NCBI GenBank assembly: GCA_016906335.1
Contig: JADEYG010000009.1
Span: 735,001 to 799,000 of the forward strand
Direction of reading: 5' to 3'
Origin: Novakomyces olei
Taxonomy: Eukaryota; Ascomycota; Novakomycetes; Novakomycetales; Novakomycetaceae
Length of the DNA: 64,000 bases
Part shown: piece after piece, positions 23,393-34,943 of the stretch
How positions within the stretch are numbered: position 1 is the first letter of the stretch
How the letters are laid out: every line of letters starts with the position of its first letter
Position numbers and translations under genes: made by a program
The notes under the pieces: generated by a model
Told to the model about the DNA's origin: nothing
Databases searched by the model: none
Seen by the model: only the letters and a program-made list of their open reading frames with translations

Positions 23393-25092
23393 ATGGCCTT
23401 TACGGTCGGCATTATTGGTATGGGCGATATGGGCAAAATGTACGCGTGGCGTATTAGCCGCGCAGGCTGGCCCGTAGTAGCGTGCGATCTTCCGGACAAG
23501 CTGGAAGCTTTACGCGCAATGTTTGATGGTACGTTTTAGACAGAGTGTCTAGTCGACACGCAAAGCTGTGTCCGCCAATCGGCCCCTACTTATTCGTGCA
23601 GGCTCAGGTGTGGAAATCCTCGAAAATGGGCATTTGGTCTCGCGCAAGAGCGATTACACGATATACATGGTGGAGGCAGAGCAAATTCAGCGTGTAGTGA
23701 AAATGTATGGCCCATCCACAAAATGCAATGCAATTGTCGGCGGACAAACGTCCTGCAAGGCACCTGAAATGGAAGCCTTCGACTCCTTTTTGCCTAATGA
23801 CGTGTCTATCGTGTCCTGCCACACGATGCACGGGCCCAGTGTTGATCCTACTGGACAGCCTTTGGTCATTGTACCGCATCGCGCAAGCGAGGACCAGATA
23901 CTAAAGGTGGAGAGCATTTTATCCTGTTTCAATTCAGCAATGGTGCGGCTTTCGGCTCGAGAACACGATAAAATGACGGCTGACACGCAAGCTGTTATAC
24001 ACGCGGCGTTTTTGAGGTGAGCTGTCCCTCATCGTCTATTTGCTCACAGTTTACTTGCCTTACGATTTTCATTTTATTTTCTGCCAATTTTCGTACTTTT
24101 CAATTTCATGTTTTTTAATTTTCCTATTTTCAATTTTCCTACTTTTCAATTGTCTTGCTAATGCCAGCATGGGCAAAGCCTGGCAGGCTAATGGGCAGTA
24201 CCCTTGGGAACTACATCGGTTCGTTGGCGGGATTGAAAATGTAAAGATTAACGTCACATTACGTATCTTCTCTAATAAATGGCACGTGTACGCTGGCCTG
24301 GCTATCCTCAATCCTGCCGCACAAGACCAAATTCGGGAGTATGCAAAGTCTGTAACGGAGCTTTACACGCTCTTGCTCGAACGCAAGCACAGCGAGTTTG
24401 AAGAAAGGGTTCGAACCGCCGGAAACGCCGTCTTTCCTTTTGACGCAGACCATAAACTGCTTCTACGCGATCAAGTGTTGGACAGGTACAGTTTAAGTTC
24501 CATCCCAAAAGAAGCAAGAAAACCAAATAACCAGCTTTCCCTGCTGGCTATGGTCGATTGTTGGTGGAGGCTTCGTATCGACCCGTACTCACGCATGATT
24601 TGCTCGACTCCAGTAAGTAAACTGCAAAAGCGATAAAATAATAATAAACGTATACACATAGGGGTCAATACAAAAACATTAAAATAAAATAAAGAAAGAG
24701 GAATAAAAGAGGGGGCAAATGAAAAAAAAAAAAAAAAAGGCTAATTTGTTTAGCTTTTCCGGTTATGGCTTGGTGTGAGTGAGTACATTTTCCGTCAGTC
24801 TGCCGTACTGAATGAAACGATACACACAGCAGTGACAGACGAGTCGTTTAGAGCCGATGATTTGGAATTCACGATTGCTGCACGAGTAAGTACAACATTC
24901 TGTTTGACGATATCTAACCCATTTCTCCTTTGTTTCTCATAGGAATGGAGCACATGCGTCTCCAATGGCAACTTTGATTCGTTCAGAACGAGTTTTGAAA
25001 GCGCCCAGAATTACTTTGCGCCCAGAATTAAAGAAGCGAACCAAATCGGCAACGCCATGATCAAGACTATACTAGCCAAGACTCAATCATGA
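23393..25092 (+). CDS. TYR1: Prephenate dehydrogenase (NADP+) TYR1
   Basis: Oxidatively decarboxylates prephenate to 4-hydroxyphenylpyruvate in tyrosine synthesis. Exons 23393-23528, 23602-24016, 24168-24612, 24754-24885 and 24943-25092 give 425 residues (yeast Tyr1 is 452). The N-terminal Rossmann motif is TVGIIGMGDMGKMYAWRI. Downstream come the fungal Tyr1 blocks DVSIVSCHTMHGPSVDP, MTADTQAVIHAAFLSMGKAW, PWELHRFVGGIENVK and NVTLRIFSNKWHVYAGLAI. The late exons restore LFRLWLGVSEYIFRQSAVLNE and a final EWSTCVSNGNFDSFR. All introns keep frame. It converges with ATG18, the two stops being 46 bp apart. Confidence 0.94.
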
Positions 25093-25138
25093 GTCTATTC
25101 TCTCTTCAGATATCAGTTTGCCTGGCGTTAGAGAAATT

Positions 25139-26887
25139 CTAGTTGACACTTTCGCCGTTCGATTGAGAAATATCGTCTGCCGAGTCTGTTAAACTATGCG
25201 AGATTAGCTCGTTCTTATTTTTGCGCTTTACCTAAAAGTCTTCACTAGCGAACAATCACCGCCATGCTCGAAATTCATTTCGTATTGGTAAAAATATCCC
25301 GATTCTGTCGCAACCATCACGCTGGTTGGATTTCTATGATAATTAGTGCTTTTAGGTTCTCGTGTTGTTTTCGTTTTTTTTTTCTTTTCTTTTTAAATTT
25401 AATTCTTTTTTCAATAATGCAAACTTACTGCCCAATGGCAACAATACTCTTCTGATTGCTTTGACCCTGTGGCAGTTTCAAGGAGGCAAAGTCGCGTTCA
25501 GGCTCCCACATTTCCGATATGTGCGAGGGTAAATAGCCTCCCACTGCGCCGGCCAAACTGCGACCTAAGGACTGACTTGATTTCCGAATATATCGGCCTA
25601 AATTGCTGGGCTCTGTCCCAGATGGTGATTGAGGTGCCCGGTGATTTGGATATTGAGAGTTCTCCGGCTGCGCTGCGCTCTGCCGTCTCTTGGTCGGCAC
25701 TAGAGAGAATATGTGGATCGTATCCGTATCGGACGAAGCGCAGAGAAACTGAGATGATAAATCAAAGCTGAGAGAGAATATGCGTGCGGGGTAAGTTCCA
25801 CGGCGAAAATGAAACAGCCTTTGAGCCGAGGGCACCGAAAAGACTCGAATCACGGTGCCTTTGTCGGAAGAAGTAGCCATCATTGATCCATCCTTATTAA
25901 TGGCTATCATGCTCACTGGAGATTTGTGAGCTTGCAGCACATTAACAGGCTGCAGAGAAAGTGCATCAAAGATGGTAACATCGCCGGAAATTGTTTGCTG
26001 TCCATGATCGGGGGAGTGTAAAGATGGTCCTAAAACCGGACCAGACGAGGCAGAGGGATAAAGGAGGTAGCAGTTCTCTGAGGATGGTGAAAGAGAGCAG
26101 ACAGCTTTGAAATTTAGCAAGTGTTGGAGAAAAAAGATTGAACTGTAATAATTACAGAATAGGCAAGAGACTGGGGGAAAAATAGAATCACAATATAAAT
26201 TCCATTAATGACCGAAATGAACTAATTGAAGAAAATGTTTAAATTAAGTTAACACCGTAAACTAAAAAATATCATCAAAACCAAGTTCAAGAACAAAATG
26301 TAAAGCAAAATTTTTGCTTTTGGGAAAAAACGATACCTAAAGGGTTTGACGGCATTTGTATCGTATGCAAGAGACGCATGTTACTAATATCATACAGGTA
26401 TATTTGTTCCTCCAAAACAACAACGAGTCGCTTGCGATTCATCTTCACGCCCAAAACAGATGTAGGGAAAGTAAGCTCACATATCTTTGATTGCCGCTGA
26501 TTGAACTAGTAAGCCTTATTGCAATTGCTATCGACGAGGGGAAATAGGGCAATAATCGTCATAAACATGCATCAAATATAATACCTTTGTGTTTACAATC
26601 TGCAGGCGGCGCGGAGAGCCTGGTGAAATATTTACAAGCGCTACTAGAGACGTACAGAAAAGCATCTCCACAATCACACAGCCCTCGCATTCTGTTACAA
26701 CATTAGCTTGTCATTCTAAAATGGTGGGGGAGTACGTTTCGCATAACACTTGCCAAAAGGATCGCAGTTGTATATTTTGTAACCAAAATTGGTACCAACA
26801 GAGAGGCAGCTAGTTTGGTATTAGCAAAGGGTAAACGCATTCGACTTACCTAAAGTCCTGGTTGAATCCAAACACGAGCAGATCCAT
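25139..26887 (-). CDS. ATG18: Autophagy PROPPIN ATG18
   Basis: Seven-bladed WD-like propeller that binds PI3P and PI(3,5)P2 on autophagosome precursors and vacuoles. Exons on the minus strand: 26850-26887, 26736-26809, 26585-26691, 26337-26496, 25429-26104, 25232-25333 and 25139-25193, giving 403 residues. The hallmark FRRGTYPA motif (two phosphoinositide sites) is in [14 protein letters not shown]. Other Atg18 blocks are [55 protein letters not shown] and the C-terminal GGDCSL. Introns are 38-95 nt except one of 232 nt. The last intron (25194-25231, 38 nt) is inferred because it replaces a stop at GTAAAG with a continuing [11 protein letters not shown] tail; the protein could end there instead. 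A long AAT microsatellite begins 29 bp upstream of the ATG. Confidence 0.93.
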
Positions 26888-26915
26888 GGCCAGGCATGTA
26901 TGTATGTGATACGAG

Positions 26916-27346
<431 letters not shown>

Positions 27347-27605
27347 CTACTGAGCACCTACATTTGGGAGTCTGCACAATCGAACATTTGATGTTCATAT
27401 CTGTTTGTGCTTGCCAGGTCCATGTACTCTCTATTGTCGATTTAAAGCCTCATTGCAGGCATATACATTATTAGTGTAAAAGACGTATAATTTTTGCACT
27501 GCCCAAAAACACAGAATTGGACGGGCGTTTCAGTAGATTATGCATATGATACTACAGCGAGATTCTCGCATCCAATAGAATGAATAACCCTTTGACCCAC
27601 GCTCA
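27347..27605. other. Spacer between the AAT array and SRP14
   Basis: Unremarkable AT-rich sequence with no gene seen. It carries the SRP14 3' end and the upstream flank of ATG18. Confidence 0.5.
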
Positions 27606-28010
27606 TCATTTTGCACGCTTGCGGTCCTTCTTTTTCTTTGAGCGATCGCGCTTTTTCAAACTAGTCATTGATTTTCGGCATATTTCTGAATATCGAGTGT
27701 AGAACGTTTCGAGGTTGTTGCGATCCACCAGCGTCGAGATCTTTACTCGACCCGTTTCTTTACCATCTGTCGCTCGTACTAATAGTTGGCGTGATTCTGA
27801 CGCTGCCGGGCGGCCCTCCGCTTCATGGGTATCTATTGGATCAGATAAAGGGGGACATACTTGGCGGGAAAAGCTTACATTGCTTCTGATTGATAAAAAC
27901 CGAGCCCCGTGATTCTTTTGACCCCAATAATCGTTCTAGTTCGGCTAAGAACTTGACTCGTCAGTATTGCAAACATAGATTTGCCTTACCTTATCAATGT
28001 CCAAAAGCAT
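27606..28010 (-). CDS. SRP14: Signal recognition particle subunit SRP14
   Basis: Part of the SRP Alu domain that slows translation while a ribosome is delivered to the ER. Three short exons, 27990-28010, 27879-27951 and 27606-27832 (introns of 38 and 46 nt), give 106 residues. The N-terminus MLLDIDKFLAELERLL then SRGSVFINQKQ matches the Srp14 beta-strand start. The core is QLLVRATDGKETGRVKIST and the helix FYTRYSEICRKSMTSLKKRD leads to a Lys-rich tail. The spacer between strands 1 and 2 (THEAEGRPAASES) is longer than in human, as in fungal Srp14. No single frame is long, so the gene is only visible after splicing; phase is kept at both joins. Confidence 0.9.
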
Positions 28011-28370
28011 TGTCCTCGTCGTGAATGATTTGAATGATTAAATGCTTCTGGTTGACTGTCGCATACAAGGATTTATACATAAAAAAGACTAAACTCGACA
28101 GAATTATACATGTGCTAGCTGTCGTATTATTTATTAATAAATTATACATCGTTATTTTCTTGTTCAATTATTAAAAGTTTGAATGTATATTGCTTTTAGA
28201 TGTCGAGTAATTCCGCAGCGCATAATACCATTTAAATAGACCCAATAAATCAATAATAAATTAATAATAAATAAAATCACGCCCCACTATAATCTCCGAC
28301 CCCAGAATAATTGCACAATATTCATAATTCTTTAGCATCGTCCGAGAACTGATACTTGAAACTGAAGCCC
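28011..28370. other. Divergent promoter region SRP14 / oxidoreductase
   Basis: AT-rich, with runs of TAATAAAT at 28244-28275. No gene or RNA seen. Confidence 0.55.
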
Positions 28371-29499
28371 ATGAAAGGCGTCGCATTACTCGGAGCTGGC
28401 GCTTGGGTGCGCAATGAATATGTAGCGGCAATAACCGCAGCACGTGCACCATTGAAGGCCGTTTATAGCCGTTCGGAGCCCTCCGCAGTTGGAGTATACG
28501 AATCGCTGTTGTCCACCTACTCTGACCGCACGTACCCGATAGCCCTCTACTTCGACAAGACACGGGATGGAGCCCAGGGCAATGGAGGCCTCGGTGCCCT
28601 TCTTGATCGTGATGATATTGATACTGTTTTAATCGTATTACCGCTTGTTTTACAGCCTTCAATTGTAGAGCTGTGCTTGTCCCGAGGGAAGCATGTCCTC
28701 TCGGAAAAACCGGTCGGCCCGGATGAGCAAGTTGCTTCGGCTTTATACCAAACTTTTAAAGATCAATATGCTCCCAAGGGCCTATTATGGGGGTAAAAGA
28801 GATGCAAAATTAACTTGCTAACAAGTCAGTGTGGCGGAAAACTTTCGTTTCGAGTCTGCTGTGACGTACGCACACAAATTATTACAGCAAACGGCTATTG
28901 GACATTTACATTCCATAAACTTGCAGTATTGGGACATGTTCTCCACGGACAATCCTTATTATACTGATTGGCGCAAGAAACCAGAGTTTGCGGGTGGGTT
29001 TATTCTGGACGCTGGTGTTCATTATGCTGCAGTGGTATGGAGCTTGCGACTTATTTTGTTAAATCATCAGTTCTAACGAGAGCGTTAGATTCGGTATTTG
29101 GCTGCAGGAAACGTTTCTTCTTTATCCGCCGTTACGAACCGATGGTCAAAGCATTTACCGCTACTCGATGTAGCGAATGCAGTCATTAAATTTGACAATA
29201 ATGTGGACGGCAACTTTTCGTTGAACTTGTATTCGGAATGCAAGCGCTTTGAGGTTACATTACTGGGATCTGATGGCCATATAATAATCGATGGCCAGCC
29301 ACTAGAACATCATCGAGTCCGTGCTTTCAAGGCGGGAGAAGGCAACCCATTTTCCGAATGGAGCGGTCCAAGTGACGGAGTGAAGGTTGAAGTTTCTGCT
29401 TTCCTTGAGTCTGTTGATACAGGAAAATTAGACCCTCGACTTTCTCCGGACGAGGCGTATGCTGATCTGCTCAATATTTTGAAAATTGTACGGAGTTAG
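28371..29499 (+). CDS. Gfo/Idh/MocA-family oxidoreductase (YMR315W-like)
   Basis: NAD(P)-dependent oxidoreductase with an N-terminal Rossmann fold and C-terminal alpha/beta domain. Exons 28371-28792, 28830-29034 and 29089-29499 give 345 residues, matching the yeast YMR315W type (about 349), which can supply NADPH under stress. Visible: GVALLGAGAWVRNEY (nucleotide loop), LSRGKHVLSEKPVGP (catalytic EKP), GVAENFRFE and DWRKKPEFAGGFILDAGVH, where the last block contains the usual catalytic-site Asp and His. The first intron is 37 nt. Substrate cannot be told from the sequence. Confidence 0.87.
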
Positions 29500-30511
29500 T
29501 GCGACCTGGGAATGAAATAACGTGAGATGGATATGATCTATATGCCAGAGCTATGTTCAATGATTACCTAAGCCTAGAATGTAAAAAAGGCCAATACTTG
29601 TGGACTTTGAATAATGTGATAGATGCGGCCCTTTTTATACGAACTTTGTATTGGCGTTTGCTAATTCGAACGAGTAAAACTCAGTGAAACTAAAGCATCG
29701 TAAGTTAAGCCTCTACGCCAGTTGCCTTCCTTAAAACTCTTCCCCAATTTGTCTGTCCAATCACAGTGAGTAATGTAACTGCCTCCAATATATTCAGATT
29801 CCGCTGGATCTTCATTATTTGAATCAAAAGCAGCATCACAAGAAATTTCCATTGCAGCAAGGCTATCACAGTCATTGCCTTCATACCATACAAAGGAAGC
29901 CCTGCACTAAAAAACGCCAAATAAAACCTAAAAACGCCGCGGCAATACCGTCCTGGTACCATTGAGCCTGATTAATGTATAGCAAATACAACAGTCATGC
30001 AATGTTTCCCACACAATAGATCAAAGATTAGACTTTGGCGATTGGGCTGTTCGTTTTGTGCAAAATACTGACAAATACGCCTAAATAGGTAATCGGTCAC
30101 GAGGCAACCCACGCAAGATGCGGGTGAGGCGAGCGATCGCACAAAATTGACAATAGCGAATGGTGGGGAATCTGATAAAGCGCCGCTCGTACTAATTTGC
30201 CTGTCGCAAATGATAAAGACTATCGTTTGAATTTTGATTCAATCAAACGTTGTTTCAGATGTACTTGTGGAATGGCTCGTTATGACAGGGCAGTTTATCA
30301 TACCATCTTTGTATTATGCAAATATAGTATAATATTCTGCACCAAAATAAAAATATTGCAATCCCATATTGTATAGAATCAAGTCATGATAGGGGTGAGC
30401 GAACTCAACAGCCCACGATCCGTTAGTCTATGCGGCACTATATACACTGTTCAGAGGACCAAATAGTATTATATTCAAAAAAAACGAACTTTTACAAAGT
30501 AGAGCTTGGCA
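29500..30511. other. Gene-free stretch between convergent oxidoreductase and HSP31
   Basis: About 1 kb without a recognisable gene. Minus-strand frames near 29661-29962 overlap, lack family resemblance and have no splice support. A short dyad (CCCACGCAAGATGCGGG) lies near 30108-30124 but no known RNA family matches. Otherwise I see nothing. Confidence 0.5.
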
Positions 30512-31287
30512 TTACGATAGAGCCTTAATAATCTCCTCAGCTAGAGGTTTACTGCTGGCCGGATTAGCGCCGGTGATAAGATTCCCATCATGCTCGACTT
30601 TAGGGCCCCAAGGCTGGTCATTCTTGCTGTAGATCGCGCCAAGCTTTTTCAGCTCAGTTTCAACCAGAAAAGGAACTTGATCAGTCATGTTGACAATTTC
30701 TTCCTCTTTATCCGAAAATGACGTCACGTGTTTGCCTTTTACTAGTGGCTCACCTGCCTTGTTTGTCGCGTGGAGCAGGGCAGCAGGTCCGTGACAAACA
30801 GCACTGATAATCTTTCCGGCTTTGTCAAAGTCGGTGATCAATGCCAAACTGGTCTTGTCATTCACCAGATCAAATAAGGGGCCGTGGCCTCCTATAAAGA
30901 ATATGGCATCGAAATCGTCAGCTTTCACGTCCGCTAATTTTCGCGTATTACTATAGACCTGTTTTCCCTCATTTAAAAAGCGGATCGAGTCCTCGTCCTG
31001 CTTGAATGCTTCAACGGATCCGGGGTCGAGCGGTGCTACGCCGCCTTTAGGTGAGGCAAACACCGTATTAAAGCCTGCCTGTTTAAACTTGTAATACGGA
31101 TGGGCCGCTTCCCTATCGTCTGTTGGTATTTGAATTCAATTTAAGGCTTTAAATTTGGGTTTCATTCATTTGTTCTTCATTATTTCAATTATTTTCAGGG
31201 AATTCCTTACGGTAAGAACCAGCCTGACTGTCTGCCATTCGGCAAATGGTCGTGCGAGGTCAAGATAAATAATACTGTTGGAGCCAT
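30512..31287 (-). CDS. HSP31: DJ-1/PfpI-family protein of the Hsp31 type (glutathione-independent glyoxalase)
   Basis: Probable methylglyoxalase/deglycase and stress protein. Exons 31211-31287 and 30512-31112 (intron 98 nt) give 225 residues, close to yeast Hsp31 (237). The start reads MAPTVLFILTSHDHLPNG and GWFLPEAAHPYYKFKQAGF, whose Glu is the family's active-site acid. The nucleophile elbow is IISAVCHGPAALL (Cys with following His). IFFIGGHGPLFDL and VKGKHVTSFSDKEEE complete the fold. The acceptor used (ending GATAG) is the one that keeps phase and restores LPEAAHP. A 14-bp CRE palindrome and a TATA box lie upstream. Confidence 0.88.
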
Positions 31288-31380
31288 TGATTCGAATTTC
31301 GGCGTTCTTATTGTAGAATAGCGCTGGCTGGCGTCAAGAATTAGCGTGATAATCACAGAGCTAACGATTGATATTTCGCG

Positions 31381-31422
31381 CTTTTATACTTATGCAAACA
31401 AAACCCATTGATGACGTCATCA
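31381..31422 (-). promoter_or_regulatory. CRE palindrome plus TATA box upstream of HSP31
   Basis: TGATGACGTCATCA at 31409-31422 is a perfect 14-bp palindrome around the full ATF/CREB site TGACGTCA. About 20 bp downstream in the sense of HSP31, TATAAAAG lies at about 31382-31389, roughly 95 bp before the start codon. In fission yeast such sites bind Atf1 downstream of the stress MAP kinase. The role here is inference from the motif and position. Confidence 0.6.
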
Positions 31423-31523
31423 TTAGCAAATTGATGTTCGAACTTGTATTCAATGATACCTAAAGACTATGAATGCTGCTTAGACTAAATCACATGTGCT
31501 TGTGCAAAAACCACGGCTCTTAT

Positions 31524-32604
31524 TTAATAGTCACTGGGCCGATCACCGCTGGAGCCGCCGTAGCCCGTGTTTGACCGGTACGAGTCATTACCAGAGCCGT
31601 ACGAATCATCACGTCCAGAAGAGACATGGCCCTTTGAATGATGACCCTTAGAGCCAAACGAATCGTTTCCAGAACCATATGAATCATTGCCGCTCTGGCC
31701 ATACCCAGAGTTTCCTCCAGAGCCATAAGAGTCATTGCCTCTCTGGCCATATCCAGAGTTCCCTCCGGAACCATATGAATCATTGCCACTTTTGCCATAC
31801 CCAGAACTGCCTCCAGAGCCATATGAATCATTGCCACTTTGGCCATATCCAGAGTTTCCTCCAGAACCATATGAATCATTGCCACTTTGGCCATATCCAG
31901 AGTTCCCTCCAGAACCATATGAATCATTGCCACTTTGGCCATATCCAGAGTTTCCTCCAGAACCATATGAGTCGTTTCCACTTTGGCCATAGCTCGACTT
32001 TCCACCAGAGCCATATGAGTCGTTTCCACTTTGGCCATAGCTCGACTTTCCACCAGAGCCATATGAATCATTTCCACTTTGGCCATATCCAGAGTTTCCT
32101 CCAGAGCCATATGAGTCGTTTCCACTTTGGCCATAGCTCGACTTTCCTCCAGAGCCATATGAATCATTGCCACTTTGGCCATATCCAGAGTTTCCTCCAG
32201 AGCCATATGAGTCGTTTCCACTTTGGCCATAGCTCGACTTTCCTCCAGAGCCATATGAATCATTGCCACTTTGGCCATATCCAGAGTTTCCTCCAGAGCC
32301 ATATGAGTCGTTTCCACTTTGGCCATAGCTCGACTTTCCTCCAGAGCCATATGAATCATTGCCACTTTGGCCATATCCAGAGTTTCCTCCAGAGCCATAT
32401 GAGTCGTTTCCACTTTGGCCATAGTTCGAGTTTCCACCGGAACCATAGGAATCAGAGCCAGAATTACCTCTCCCGTCATTCCCGTAGGAATTGTCGGAGG
32501 ATCGGCCACCGCCTTGGTTGTTCAAGGCCTTCTCGGCCAGATTGGCTCTAAAAATGTTAGCTACATTTCACCAGATTCTCATACGCTTTGTCGAAGAGTC
32601 CCAT
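31524..32604 (-). CDS. Low-complexity Gly/Ser/Tyr/Asn repeat protein (hydrophilin-like)
   Basis: Function unknown. Exon 1 (32585-32604) is 20 nt and encodes MGLFDKA; after a 37-nt intron exon 2 (31524-32547) continues ANLAEKALNNQGGG. Total 347 residues. Residues about 36-291 are 16 tandem units of SGNDSYGSGG(N/K)S(G/S)YGQ. There are no membrane segments and few hydrophobic residues besides Tyr, so it should be disordered, very soluble and of the [G/S]Y[G/S] kind that can phase-separate. The short amphipathic start followed by glycine-rich repeats resembles fungal desiccation or stress hydrophilins. A TATA box and a CRE-like site lie just upstream, and HSP31 is next door on the same strand, which also points to stress expression. 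Confidence 0.75.
31695..32462 (-). repeat. Coding 48-bp tandem repeat, 16 units, with 96-bp higher-order period
   Basis: Sixteen in-frame 48-bp units. In the N-terminal half they alternate between an NSGYGQ form and a KSSYGQ form, giving a 96-bp super-repeat; the C-terminal five units are all of the (N/S)SGYG(Q/K) form. Units are almost identical at DNA level, including synonymous sites, so the array was recently expanded or homogenised. Confidence 0.9.
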
Positions 32605-33215
32605 ACTGCAATTTGTGCTCTTTGAAACGAGCCCAACATTGTGCAATGAGCTATTTATACAGCTCGTTTAACCTTGGCAACGACGTCATTTGTGGGGACC
32701 AAATAAGCCTCGAGTATTGGGTGCGTCCATCAATTTATGGTGCAATAATGAGCATTCCAAAAAAATAACAATGCAAGCAGGGGACGAGGGCGAACATACT
32801 TGCATAAAACACAAGAAATCAAATGCTCAAATAAAGAAACAGGAGACGTTGGAATTGGATAGAAATTCTATTCTGAGTTTATCAGCCGCACGTGTCTGCT
32901 TCGTGCTAGTATTGGTCATACATTGGCTACTCGGCTCGCATCGCGTCAGATACTATACATATTACTATGCGTGTCAGGGACCAATTACGGGAACGGGTAC
33001 CGTCTGCAGAATTGCATTACTAACAATGCTCTTCCCGTTTTCAATCTACTATCTTTGACAGCGGGGAATAATCGTTTGATAGTTGTTAGTCATTTCATTC
33101 AAATCAAACGTTGTTTGTTTACTCTAATCATTGGTAATAAGAATAATAATAATAATAAACACCACTATTTTTTAATTTATTTTATCCCAATTATCTTTTG
33201 TTTATTGTATATTCC
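32605..33215. promoter_or_regulatory. Divergent promoter region of the repeat protein and FEX1
   Basis: On the repeat-protein side: TATAAATAG (minus strand, about 32651-32659) about 50 bp before its ATG, and a partial CRE, GACGTCAT, at 32682-32689. An AGGGG stress-type element (STRE) is at about 32779. On the FEX1 side nothing specific stands out. A 14-bp word AATCAAACGTTGTT at about 33101 also occurs near 30242. No gene seen between. Confidence 0.45.
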
Positions 33216-34862
33216 ATGTCGGAGCCTGAGGCAGAAGCTTCATTTCCTTCAGGGCCAGGGCACGATTTTAATAGGCCAGTGGAGGACCAAGTCACTTTAA
33301 CGCCGTCGCGAGAAACATGGGATTTGAACGAGTACGGACCTCGTGGATTAGAGTCTGTTGAAGAAGAAGAAGATCGCTCATTGCCGAAGCCAGTTGGCCA
33401 TAAAGACCCTTGGCAATTATTTACCGTAGCATGGTTAACTCTGTTTTCATTTTACGGAGTTTTGGCCCGTGTCGGGTTAGATGCGCTCGAAAGTTATCCT
33501 GGTCAGCCTGTATTTGCACGCGTGTGGCCGCAGATTGTGGGCTGTATTGTGATCGGATTTATGCTTCAAGATCGCGCTGAAACGATTCGGCAGTACAAGT
33601 AAGTTTTGATTAAAGCTAGATACAAGAGCATTATGGGGCGCTTTGCCATTTGATATAGGTTCAAAAGAATAGATTTCAGCACGCTGATTAACGAAACTAA
33701 GCACAAAATGAACAAGAAATAAGGATAAAAAAAATAAGGATTAAAAAAATAGGGATTAAGAAAAAGGATTAAAAAAAATTAGATTGAACAAATAAAAGAG
33801 TAAACAAGAATGGACTAATCGTATGAGATCATTATCGCTATATGTTGGAATAACCACGGGGTTTTGTGGATCAGTTACCACCTTCTCATCATGGATGCTA
33901 GACACTTACTACGCAATGGCTAATCAGGCTGGATATCCTCGCGCTAAAGGTTACAATTTCCTCGCGTTAGTTTCTCAGGTCATGATAACGCTTCTGGCTG
34001 CGTTCGCGTCTATGCGCCTTGGAGCACGTGTCGCTCTCGCGCTTGAACGAAATAAGATTGACATAAAATCTTCAGGCGTGCAAGTTGTTGCTGTATATTC
34101 TGATTACCTGGCTCTTGCTTTCGCAGTATTACATTACATTGGAATCGCATTGGCCACCGCGTTTATGCCTGCTTACCGTGGAACCGTTTTATTTGCCGTC
34201 GTCTTTGGTCCGATAGGTACGACTCTTATCTGACTGTTTAATATCTTGCGTTCACTAGTGAATCTCCATTTCTTGTTCATAAATTGGTTCTTACAGCAGG
34301 TACACTACTACGATGGCAGCTGGCCCGGTTTAACGCCGTTCAACCTTCATTTCCTTTGGGAACATTCGCTGCCAACACGATCGGTTCATTGGTAGCCGCA
34401 GTGTGTATTCTGCTGCGGGCTGATGCAGGCCTCGATCGTTTACAATGTCAGGTTGTGAATGGAGTCGTGGATGGCTTTTGTGGTAATTGGTTCTCTTATT
34501 CAGTTCGTTCATTTTCCTCTATACATGATTATGTACCTGTTCACATATTTAACTATTTAATTATTGAGTTATTTATTTACAATTTCGTTTTATTTGTGAA
34601 TTTTAATATTCTCTTTTGCATTGTTTCTCAATCAAATTCTAACCAACCATAGGCTGTCTTACTACATTGTCTACTTTTATAATTGAAGTTGACATGCTTA
34701 AAGCTCGTCATAGCACCTTTTACGCTACAGTTAGTGTAATTACATCCTTCGTGTTGTTTGTGCTTGTCACAGGAGTAGAGGTAAGGTTTTCAAAAGTCAT
34801 TATACTAATAAAAAAAAATACTTTAATAGTGTTTATTTACACATCAATTTGTTCAACATTAG
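33216..34862 (+). CDS. FEX1: Fluoride exporter FEX1 (two-domain CrcB/Fluc)
   Basis: Plasma-membrane fluoride channel that keeps cytosolic fluoride low. Exons 33216-33598, 33828-34216, 34300-34482, 34653-34780 and 34830-34862 give 371 residues, in line with yeast Fex1 (375). An acidic, disordered N-terminus is followed by two fused CrcB domains: the first holds GITTGFCGSVTTFSSWML, the second FGPIGTLLRWQLARFN, FPLGTFAANTIGSLVA and FCGCLTTLSTFIIEV. The paired T(T/L)(F/S)S and N motifs match the fluoride-lining positions of the family. About nine hydrophobic helices are visible. The last exon (11 codons) is tentative: reading through the last donor would instead add about 36 residues. Confidence 0.92.
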
Positions 34863-34943
34863 TTTTTCATTTCCATTCATTCAAAAGTTAACGTGATAGC
34901 ATTGGACTCAAGGGAAACCTCTGTGTGACTTTACTTGATCTTT

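Noticed and set aside
29661-29962. Minus-strand frames between the oxidoreductase and HSP31
   Set aside because: Overlapping frames with no domain, no start context and no intron support.
30108-30124. GC-rich dyad in the gap before HSP31
   Set aside because: Short and imperfect; no T-run or known RNA family, so not called as an RNA or terminator.
31520-32551. Two other long open frames (about 330 and 290 codons) across the 48-bp repeat
   Set aside because: The unit length is a multiple of three, so any stop-free frame stays open through all units. Only the GYGQ frame has a spliced start, a sensible composition and a stop placed after a unique tail.
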